In this document: positions 13,683 through 19,825 of the stretch, piece by piece
Numbering within the stretch: position 1 is the stretch's first letter
Layout of the letters: each line of letters starts with the position of its first letter
NCBI GenBank assembly: GCA_030445875.1
Contig: JASUSX010000009.1
Span: forward strand, 1-19,825
Direction: 5' to 3'
Length of the DNA: 19,825 nucleotides
Source of the DNA: Clostridia bacterium
Lineage (GTDB): Bacteria > Bacillota > DSM-521 > Neomoorellales > Neomoorellaceae
Translations under genes and position numbers: made by a program
Notes under the pieces: generated by a model
Database searches by the model: none
What the model was told of the DNA's origin: nothing
The model's input: the letters and a program-made list of their open reading frames with translations, nothing else

Positions 13683-16017
13683 CCCTGTCGCCCCCTTCTA
13701 GAGCCGCTAAAACCCTTTCCGGCGTTATCGGCGTCCGGTAGAACCTGATACCAATCGCGTTATAGATGGCGTTGTTCAGGGCCGAGGCTACGGAATTAAG
13801 GGCCGCTTCCCCAATTCCCTTGGCCCCAAAGGGGCCGGTAGGTTCATAGGTATGGGCGAAATAGACCTGGATATCTGCCAGCCGGGGCATCTCGCAGACA
13901 GTCGGGATCTTATTGTCAGTGATAAAGCCGTTACACTTGAGTTTTCCGCTCTCCAGGTCGTACTCGGTTTCTTCATAGAGGGCGTAACCCAGGCCCCGGG
14001 ACAGGGAGCCGATAAGCTGACCGGCCACCATATCCGGGTTGATAGGCGTCCCGGAGTCCGACAACAGGATGGCCCGCGGGACGCGGACGATGCCGGTCCA
14101 GGTATCGACTTCTACCTCTACGAAATGGGCGACAAAGCAGGGGGGGCAGTTCTTTTGCCGCAGGCTGTCGGTAGCAGCAATAGTCCCCCAGCTATAGATT
14201 TGCGCTAAGCGGGCGACTTCGCCGATAGTAATCTGCTTTTGCTTAAACCCCTTAGCATGGATAATCGTAACGCCCTTTTCCGCAGCGTAGGCCAGTTCCA
14301 GGTCACCCGGGTTTTCCTCTAAAATTCGCCCGGCATACTCGAACAATTTCTGTTTGACCTGCTGGGCTACATGGTAAACAGCTCCACAACCACAGTAGAC
14401 CCCCCGCGTGGCGTGGGTGCAGACATCGTAACCCGTTGTTTTGGTATCGACCCGGGACAACTCCACCCTCTCGTAGGGAACTTTAAGGACCTCCGCCGCG
14501 ACCTTTACCGCCGCCTCCCCGGTTCCGCCGCCCAGGTCCATTACCGGCGTCATTACATCCACGGTGCCGTCCTCATTGATCTTAATGGTAGCGCTGGAGT
14601 AGTCGATGACCTCCCCCGGCTTGGGGCCCCCGGTGCCGGAGGTATGGAAGCCCCTGGCCATGCCTATGCCCCGGCGGTAGCGCCCCGTTTTTTCCCGGGG
14701 GGGACGGCGCTGGCCCCAACCGATCATTTCCGCCCCCTTTTGCAGCATCTCCTCAACACCGCAGCTCTTAATGATCGACTTAACGGTGGGCCCCTGGCCC
14801 CAGAATTCATCGCCAACGCCCACGTAATTCTTCAGGCGGAACTTGACGGGGTCGAAGCCACACTCCGTAGCAATAAGATCCATATGGGATTCCACGGCAA
14901 AGTTAACCTGCGGGTTGCCGTACCCCTGCATGGCGCAGGCCGGCACTTTATTGGTGTAAACCGCCCGGCCTTCATAGCGGAAGTCGCCCCATTTATAAAG
15001 GGAAGCGTACCACCCGGCCATGCACCCTAGCAAAGGGTAGGAGTTGATCTGGTGGGCGCCGATATCCACCAGGGCCCGCATGTCGGCGGCAACGATGGTG
15101 CCGTCCTTTTTCACGCCGACCTTTAGTCTAATCCGGGCCGGGAACTTGGTATGGTCATAGACATCGTCTTCCCGGCTGGTGGCCATTTTTACCGGCCGCT
15201 TCGCCTTTAAGGCCAGGGCTACGCAGATGGGGATAATGGAATTCATCTGGATGCTGGAACCGAAGGAGCCGCCGATAGCCAGTTTTTTGACATTGACCTT
15301 GCTCAAAGGCAGGCTAAAAATACGGCCCAGGAGCTGGCGGACATTGTGGATGGTCTGGGTCGTGGCCCAGACGGTAATCCCGCCGTTGGGTTCCGGACGG
15401 CAGACGGCAGTCTTAGTTTCCATCTGGTGGTGATAAACCCGGGGCAACTCATACTCCCGTTCAACTATATAGTCGGCCCGGGCAAAGGCTCCCTCCGGGT
15501 CCCCCACGGTTATAATCCGCTCGCAGGCCACATTATTCTCAACAGCAATCTTTTGATCACCAAGGTATATTTCCTCATAAAGGGCAGGCGCGCCCGGGGC
15601 CATAGCCCTTTCCAGGTCCAGGACGGGCGGCAAAACCTTGTATTCAACTTTAATAGCCTGCATAGCCTTAAAGGCTATCTCTTCTGTTTCAGCAGCCACC
15701 GCTACTATGGCTTCCCCTACATGCCTGGCCCGCCGGGGCAGGACGCGGCGATCGCAGTAGGTCTTCTCCGGTATACTGACGGTACGTTCGTTGTAGATAA
15801 CCTCCGGCACGTCGTCCGGGGTCACACAAACCGCTCCCATGGCCTCGGCCGCCGAGGTATCCACCCGCAGTATTTCCGCGTGGGGATACGGACTGCGCAA
15901 GGTGACGCCATAGAGCATATGGGGGACCACAACATCGCTGGGGTAAGTCTCCTGGCCACAGACCTTGGCTATGCCGTCTTTACGCGGTAATACCTTGCCG
16001 ATGACCTGAAAATCCAT
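13672..16017 (-). CDS. Molybdenum hydroxylase molybdopterin-binding subunit (xanthine dehydrogenase-like)
   Basis: 781 residues from the ATG at 16015-16017, with AGGAGG at a 9-nt spacer. The longer frame begins at a GTG touching that ribosome site, which is unlikely. The N-terminal 'a/b hammerhead' domain spans about 15-125 (YGVTLRSPYPHAEI); the rest is the molybdopterin domain. The catalytic glutamate is E737 in GAKGIGEAAL. Two positions differ from classical xanthine dehydrogenases: the GGGFGGKE motif reads GGSFGSSI (249-256), and the AFRGFGGPQ segment reads AMQGYGNPQ, with Q364 in place of arginine. These sites shape substrate binding, so the substrate may not be xanthine. A purine or other N-heterocycle remains the best guess because a PucR-type regulator and carbamate kinase flank the operon. 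There is no sign of truncation. Confidence 0.9.
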   Translation of the reverse strand: MDFQVIGKVLPRKDGIAKVCGQETYPSDVVVPHMLYGVTLRSPYPHAEILRVDTSAAEAMGAVCVTPDDVPEVIYNERTVSIPEKTYCDRRVLPRRARHVGEAIVAVAAETEEIAFKAMQAIKVEYKVLPPVLDLERAMAPGAPALYEEIYLGDQKIAVENNVACERIITVGDPEGAFARADYIVEREYELPRVYHHQMETKTAVCRPEPNGGITVWATTQTIHNVRQLLGRIFSLPLSKVNVKKLAIGGSFGSSIQMNSIIPICVALALKAKRPVKMATSREDDVYDHTKFPARIRLKVGVKKDGTIVAADMRALVDIGAHQINSYPLLGCMAGWYASLYKWGDFRYEGRAVYTNKVPACAMQGYGNPQVNFAVESHMDLIATECGFDPVKFRLKNYVGVGDEFWGQGPTVKSIIKSCGVEEMLQKGAEMIGWGQRRPPREKTGRYRRGIGMARGFHTSGTGGPKPGEVIDYSSATIKINEDGTVDVMTPVMDLGGGTGEAAVKVAAEVLKVPYERVELSRVDTKTTGYDVCTHATRGVYCGCGAVYHVAQQVKQKLFEYAGRILEENPGDLELAYAAEKGVTIIHAKGFKQKQITIGEVARLAQIYSWGTIAATDSLRQKNCPPCFVAHFVEVEVDTWTGIVRVPRAILLSDSGTPINPDMVAGQLIGSLSRGLGYALYEETEYDLESGKLKCNGFITDNKIPTVCEMPRLADIQVYFAHTYEPTGPFGAKGIGEAALNSVASALNNAIYNAIGIRFYRTPITPERVLAALEGGDRDGN

Positions 16018-16032
16018 GCCCTCCACCCTCCT

Positions 16033-16971
16033 TTAAGGTACTATCCGGGTGCCTGCTTCCCCTTCCATCGCGGCGACGATGGCTGCCGGGGAGGTAATAA
16101 GGCCCTCCCGGCCGCCGTTTTTGAGGTACTTCAAGATGGCAGTAATCTTGGGGCCCATGTTCCCTGGCGGGAAATGGCCTGCCGCCATATAAGTCTCGGC
16201 CTCAGCGACGGTCAGGCGGTCCAGTTCCTTCTGATCCGGTTTACCGAAATTAATGGCTACTTTTTCGACACCGGTAGAAATGGTTAACATCTCGGCCTTG
16301 ATCTCCATAGCTAACAGAGAGGAGGCGTAGTCCTTATCGATAACAGCTGCTATCCCCTCCAGTTCCCCGTCTTTCTCAACTACAGGGACCCCGCCACCAC
16401 CTACGCAGATGACTATATAGCCCCTGTCGATTAACTCTTTGATGGCCGCGCTTTCGACTATGGCTTTGGGTTCAGGCGAGGGGACCACCCGCCGCCACCC
16501 CCGGCCGGCGTCCTCAACCACCGTCCAGCCGTCTTCTTTGACGTGCCGTTCTGCTTCTTCTCTGGTCATAAAACTGCCGATGGGTTTGGTGGGGTTCTGG
16601 AAGGCCGGGTCATTCTTATCAACTACGACCTGGGTAACTACCGTGACAGCCTGCCTCTTAATCCCCCGGCGCTGGAACTCGTTCATGAGGGATTGCTGGA
16701 TCATATAACCAATGGCGCCCTGGGTGTCGGCTACGGCGAATTCCAGGGGGATCAGGGGTAATTCCCCGGTCGCCAGTTCGGCGCGGCGGATTAAAAAGCC
16801 TACCTGGGGCCCGTTGCCGTGGGTAATGGCTACGTTCCATCCCCTGGCAACCAATTCAGCAATATTATGGCAAGTCTCGCGCACAGTCGCCAGTTGGTCC
16901 ATAAGACCAATGTGATTTTTATCTTTGATGAGAGAGTTGCCGCCAATGGCCACTACTGCTGTCCTTTCCAC
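16033..16971 (-). CDS. arcC: Carbamate kinase
   Basis: 312 residues from the GTG at 16969-16971, the usual carbamate kinase length. Motifs of the amino acid kinase fold are clear: VVAIGGNSL near the start, ITHGNGPQVG at about 49-58, and VICVGGGGVPVV in the second half. The enzyme interconverts ATP plus carbamate with ADP plus carbamoyl phosphate. The longest frame runs 90 codons further upstream, but that extension crosses inverted repeats and resembles no protein; AAGGAG sits 8 nt before the GTG. The molybdopterin subunit begins 15 bp after its stop, so it leads the hydroxylase operon. In catabolic purine pathways this enzyme conserves energy from carbamoyl phosphate; next to pyrB it could instead supply carbamoyl phosphate for pyrimidines. 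Confidence 0.95.
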   Translation of the reverse strand: MERTAVVAIGGNSLIKDKNHIGLMDQLATVRETCHNIAELVARGWNVAITHGNGPQVGFLIRRAELATGELPLIPLEFAVADTQGAIGYMIQQSLMNEFQRRGIKRQAVTVVTQVVVDKNDPAFQNPTKPIGSFMTREEAERHVKEDGWTVVEDAGRGWRRVVPSPEPKAIVESAAIKELIDRGYIVICVGGGGVPVVEKDGELEGIAAVIDKDYASSLLAMEIKAEMLTISTGVEKVAINFGKPDQKELDRLTVAEAETYMAAGHFPPGNMGPKITAILKYLKNGGREGLITSPAAIVAAMEGEAGTRIVP

Positions 16972-17039
16972 TCCCGTCACTCCTTCAAAAAACAACTTCT
17001 GCCAAAAATGATTACTGCCTGATCTGAGGCTACTTCTGG

Positions 17040-17250
17040 GGTGAGGCAGGTTCCCTTCGGGCGGTGGTTGCGCCGTTAGGCTGGCATTGTTTTTGCTCGC
17101 TCCAAACAAATGCCATCCCGTTATTTTCATCACTCTGATGGTCCCGCGTGAGCGGAATGAGGGTCTTGTATCGTGGTGGGATATGTCCCTGCGGCGCTTA
17201 TGCTTTCGCGGATCCGGGACATATCCCCACCCCATAATCACCGCCTCACC
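17040..17250. repeat. Inverted-repeat-rich spacer between pyrB and arcC
   Basis: The 278-bp gap 16972-17249 holds no supported gene. It contains a long stem of 15-16 nt arms (17175-17189 with 17216-17231, one bulged base, 26-nt loop, core GGGACATATCCC). A second, imperfect stem joins 17082-17092 and 17104-17115 around TGGCATT. An 8-bp inverted pair GGTGAGGC (17040-17047) and GCCTCACC (17243-17250) brackets both. No T run follows the large stem on either strand. It could be a degenerate small mobile or REP-like element; the arcC promoter must also lie here if arcC is not read through from pyrB. Confidence 0.4.
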
Positions 17251-18218
17251 TAGCGGACGTTACCTGTGGTCAGGGCCAGCAGGGCCATCCTGATGGGGAC
17301 GCCGTTGTGGGCCTGGCGGAAATAGGCCGCCCCCGGGTAGGAGTCGACGGAAACGGCGATCTCGTTTACCCGCGGCAGGGGATGCAGGATGCTCATGCCC
17401 TCCTTGGCTACGGCTACTACCTCGTCGTTAACAATATAGCTATCCTTGACGCTTTCGTATTCCTCTTTGCTGGGGAAGCGTTCCCGCTGGATGCGCGTGA
17501 CATAGAGGATGTCGGCCTCGGCCACGGCGGCCTTCAGGTCGCTGGTTTCTTCCACCTTGATGCCTTCGCCGCGTAGCTCGGCAGTGATCTCTGGCGGCAT
17601 CATTAACTGGGGGGGCGAGACAAAGATCATGTCGCAGCCGTAGTGCTTGAGGAAGTAGACCAGGGAATGGACGGTACGGCCGTATTTCAAGTCGCCGAGC
17701 ATGGCCACCTTCAGTCCTTCAATACGGCCGTGCTCCTTGAGGACAGTATAGATGTCCAGCAGGGCCTGGGTGGGGTGCTGGCCGGTACCGTCCCCGGCGT
17801 TGATTACCGGGTGGTCGGCGGCGTCGGCTGCTTCCTGGGCGGCGCCGGTCATGGGGCTGCGGACGACTATGACATCGACATAGCCGTCGACGACCCGGAT
17901 GGCGTCATGAAGGGTCTCGCCTTTGGCTGTGGACGAGGTCTGCATCTGGGGTGTTTCGGAAACGGTGACCACGCTGCCGCCCAGCCGGTGCATGGCTGCT
18001 TCGAAGGACAGGCGCGTCCGGGTGCTGGCTTCAAAAAACAGGGAGGCCATGATCTTACCGTCCATGTCATAGAGGCGGCGCTTGTTGACCAGGGCATCCT
18101 CGTAGTAGGCCGCTGTCTTTAAGATCAATTGCAGCTGGTCGAAGGTCAGGGTCTTAGCTGATAAAACGTCCTGGCCGTATAATAAGGCCATTTCTTCTTC
18201 GCTCGGTTTCTTTACCAT
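17250..18218 (-). CDS. pyrB: Aspartate carbamoyltransferase catalytic chain
   Basis: 322 residues, slightly longer than the usual 305-315. The carbamoyl phosphate loop SLFFEASTRTRLSFE (59-73) is intact. HPTQALLDIYT and HPLPRVNEI mark the active site and the inter-domain region. It condenses carbamoyl phosphate with aspartate to N-carbamoylaspartate, the first committed pyrimidine step. The ATG at 18216-18218 lies 13 nt from AAGGAGG (18232-18238), a long spacer, but no start codon lies between them. It follows pyrC after 38 bp and is presumably cotranscribed with it; the reverse order, pyrB before pyrC, is more common. No pyrI-like regulatory chain is present in the window. Confidence 0.95.
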   Translation of the reverse strand: MVKKPSEEEMALLYGQDVLSAKTLTFDQLQLILKTAAYYEDALVNKRRLYDMDGKIMASLFFEASTRTRLSFEAAMHRLGGSVVTVSETPQMQTSSTAKGETLHDAIRVVDGYVDVIVVRSPMTGAAQEAADAADHPVINAGDGTGQHPTQALLDIYTVLKEHGRIEGLKVAMLGDLKYGRTVHSLVYFLKHYGCDMIFVSPPQLMMPPEITAELRGEGIKVEETSDLKAAVAEADILYVTRIQRERFPSKEEYESVKDSYIVNDEVVAVAKEGMSILHPLPRVNEIAVSVDSYPGAAYFRQAHNGVPIRMALLALTTGNVR

Positions 18219-18256
18219 AAAAAATAGATAACCTCCTTGAGCATTTTCATATAATT

Positions 18257-19552
18257 TTAGGCGAGGATTTTGCCATCCTGCATTACGATCCGGCCCCCCA
18301 CCATGGTCAGGACAGCTTTGCCCTTCAGCCAGCGACCGTCCTGGGGGCAATTGCGGCTCCTGGATTCGTTCTCGCTTACTTTAACCTGCCATTCCTGGTC
18401 GGGATCGATGACTACTAGATCCGCGTCCTGGCCGATGCCCAGGGTACCTTTATTTAAGCCCAATAACCGGGCCGGGTTGCAGGTCAGTTTAGCGATGGCA
18501 TCAGAGAGGCTCATCAGGCCGCTATGGACCATCTCCGTCAGGACTACCCCCAGGGCTGTCTCCAGGCCGATCAGGCCAAAGGGCGCCTCGCGCAGGAAAT
18601 CGCGCTGCTTCTCGGCCAGGGTATAAGGTGCGTGGTCCGTGGCGATGACCTCGATGGTGCCATCCACCAGGCCCTCCTTGAGGGCTTCCTGGTCCCGCTT
18701 GCTGCCAAAGGGCGGCTTGATCTTAAAGCGCCCTTCCATGGTCACCATGTCCTCTTCCGTCGTGTTGAGGTAATGGGGTATTACTTCCCCCGAGACGTTG
18801 ATCCCGCGTTTCTTGCCCTCGCGGATTAATTCCACTGAGCGGGCGCAGCCGACATGGCAGATGTGTACCTGTCCGGCTGTCTCTTCCGCCAGGAGGATAT
18901 CCCGGGCCACCATAACGGCCTCCGAGGTGTAGGGGATGCCCTTAATACCCAGGCGGCGGGACACCTCGCCGTCGTTAATCACCCCTTCCCCGGTAATGGT
19001 TTTATCCTCGCAGTGCACTGCCAGGACTTTATTAATGGCCTTAGCCTGGATCAGAGCCCGGCGCATTAAACCCGAGTTCATGACCGGCTGGCCGTCATCG
19101 GAAAAGGCGACACAACCGGCAGCCACCAGATCCACATAGGGGGCCAGCTCCTGCCCCTGCTGGCCGATGGTAATGGCCCCGTAGGGCAAGACATTGACGA
19201 TGCCGACGCGTTTGCTTTTGGCCAGCACGTATTCGGCCACGACGGGGTGGTCGCAAACCGGGTTGGTATTGGGCATGGCAATGAGGGTGGTAAAACCACC
19301 CCTGGCTGCCGCCCGGGTGCCACTCTGGAAGTCCTCCCTTTCGGGGAAACCCGGATCCCGCAGGTGACAGTGAATATCGATTAGCCCCGGGGCCACCACC
19401 TTGCCGGTTACATCTATTACCTCTGCATCCCCCGGATCAAGGGCCGGCCCCAGCTGGGCTACTTTGCCGTCGACAATTAATACATCTGCTACACGGTCAA
19501 TAGCGTTGCCCGGGTCAATAACGTGACCACCTTGGAGTAAAGTTCTGGCCAC
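18257..19552 (-). CDS. pyrC: Dihydroorotase
   Basis: 431 residues from the GTG at 19550-19552, which follows GGGGAGGGGG at an 8-nt spacer. The frame remains open to 19615, but the longer start would add 21 residues before the conserved beginning and exceed the usual 425-430. It is a class I amidohydrolase: the metal-binding motif DIHCHLRDPG places H61 and H63; further ligands lie in VHCED, ICHVGC and ATDHAPYT. MPNTNP is the family's substrate-binding segment. It cyclises N-carbamoylaspartate to dihydroorotate. It precedes pyrB, with the two adjacent steps of the pathway in reverse order. Its leader is about 120 bp and holds a small palindrome and a partial PyrR-site-like sequence. Confidence 0.95.
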   Translation of the reverse strand: MARTLLQGGHVIDPGNAIDRVADVLIVDGKVAQLGPALDPGDAEVIDVTGKVVAPGLIDIHCHLRDPGFPEREDFQSGTRAAARGGFTTLIAMPNTNPVCDHPVVAEYVLAKSKRVGIVNVLPYGAITIGQQGQELAPYVDLVAAGCVAFSDDGQPVMNSGLMRRALIQAKAINKVLAVHCEDKTITGEGVINDGEVSRRLGIKGIPYTSEAVMVARDILLAEETAGQVHICHVGCARSVELIREGKKRGINVSGEVIPHYLNTTEEDMVTMEGRFKIKPPFGSKRDQEALKEGLVDGTIEVIATDHAPYTLAEKQRDFLREAPFGLIGLETALGVVLTEMVHSGLMSLSDAIAKLTCNPARLLGLNKGTLGIGQDADLVVIDPDQEWQVKVSENESRSRNCPQDGRWLKGKAVLTMVGGRIVMQDGKILA

Positions 19553-19624
19553 TTTAATAACCCCCTCCCCTCGCTGAATTCTTAAACCTAAATTAATCTT
19601 TCTCCCTGGATCCACTGCTCACCT

Positions 19625-19640
19625 TTGTGGATTACCACAA
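19625..19640. promoter_or_regulatory. Perfect palindrome upstream of pyrC
   Basis: TTGTGG (19625-19630) and CCACAA (19635-19640) form 6-bp arms around ATTA. There is no T run, so it is not a terminator. Its place in the only gap between the LivF-like gene and pyrC makes it a candidate operator or RNA hairpin for pyrC control. No firm promoter could be assigned in this gap. Confidence 0.3.
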
Positions 19641-19673
19641 TTATTTAGCTGTTTTTATATAAACATTATCTAA

Positions 19674-19825
19674 TTAGCTAGCTGCTGAGAGGTACGATTC
19701 TTTGACTATACTGTTTTCCTGCAGCTCCGCGGTAGAACCGGCCAGGATTATACTGCCCTTTTGCAGGACATAGCCGCGTTCAACTACCGATAGCGCCTTC
19801 TGGGCATTCTGCTCCACCAGGAGAA
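19674..19825 (-). CDS. livF: Branched-chain amino acid ABC transporter ATP-binding protein, C-terminal fragment
   Basis: Only the last 49 codons and the TAA are inside the window; the gene continues beyond the right edge. The fragment reads LLVEQNAQKALSVVERGYVL, then KGSIILAGSTAELQENS and ends KESYLSAAS. LLVEQN, followed by RGYVLxxGxIxxxG and a short terminal helix ending in YL, is characteristic of LivF-type ATPases of branched-chain amino acid (HAAT family) uptake systems. The Walker motifs lie outside the window. HAAT systems carry amino acids, but related ones carry urea, amides or nucleosides, so the cargo is open. The gene lies 121 bp upstream of pyrC on the same strand, with no clear terminator in between. 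Confidence 0.8.
   Translation of the reverse strand, partial: LLVEQNAQKALSVVERGYVLQKGSIILAGSTAELQENSIVKESYLSAAS

Noticed and set aside
14371..15990. Two plus-strand frames of 219 and 214 codons
   Set aside because: Both are antisense to the molybdopterin subunit, show low-complexity composition and have no plausible product.
12325..16017. 4-hydroxybenzoyl-CoA reductase instead of a xanthine-dehydrogenase-like enzyme
   Set aside because: The FAD subunit lacks the cysteine-rich insertion for the extra [4Fe-4S] cluster that marks that enzyme.
16972..17241. 90-residue N-terminal extension of carbamate kinase
   Set aside because: It crosses the inverted repeats, lacks family similarity and is not needed; a GTG with a ribosome site gives the normal protein length.
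1..19825. CRISPR arrays, tRNA or rRNA genes, insertion sequences
   Set aside because: No regularly spaced repeats, tRNA-like cloverleaf, rRNA-like sequence or transposase motif was seen on either strand by reading; no search tool was run.

Overview
The window is a 19.8 kb piece of a Gram-positive, anaerobic-type chromosome. Every gene I can support lies on the minus strand, so transcription runs from the right edge to the left. Strong AGGAGG-type ribosome binding sites, GTG/TTG starts, GC-rich codons and a corrinoid methyltransfer operon next to pyrimidine and purine-type genes suggest a clostridial acetogen. A thermophile such as Moorella is my best guess; this is inferred from gene content and style, not from a marker gene.

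Reading in the direction of transcription: (1) The right edge carries the last 49 codons of a LivF-like ABC transporter ATPase. (2) pyrC (dihydroorotase) and pyrB (aspartate carbamoyltransferase) follow, in the reverse of the common pyrB-pyrC order. (3) After a 278-bp gap rich in inverted repeats comes arcC (carbamate kinase), then a tightly packed three-subunit molybdenum hydroxylase of the xanthine dehydrogenase family (molybdopterin, FAD and 2x[2Fe-2S] subunits) ending at a clear terminator. (4) A PucR-type regulator and aspA (aspartate ammonia-lyase) come next, with a promoter between them and a terminator after aspA. (5) A six-gene corrinoid methyltransfer operon occupies 8799 to 909. (6) A small membrane-anchored protein of unknown function ends at a terminator at the left edge.

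The operon in (5) is the main attraction. It encodes a corrinoid protein, a methyltetrahydrofolate:corrinoid methyltransferase (MT II type), a histidine kinase, a YesN-type response regulator, a RACo-like ATP-dependent corrinoid activator and a URO-D family methyltransferase (candidate MT I). Together these could take a methyl group from an unidentified substrate, probably a methoxylated or other methylated compound, to tetrahydrofolate and so into the Wood-Ljungdahl pathway. The histidine kinase carries an intact corrinoid-binding module at its N-terminus, followed by a PocR-type ligand domain. This suggests a sensor that reads the state of a bound corrinoid, or of the methyltransfer reaction itself, and reports to the neighbouring regulator. 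An internal terminator separates the two catalytic genes from the sensor/regulator genes, and a 31-33 bp imperfect direct repeat lies upstream of the operon promoter.

Several starts were moved inward from the longest reading frame on the basis of ribosome binding sites; each case is stated. I see no tRNA, rRNA, CRISPR array, insertion sequence or supported plus-strand gene.
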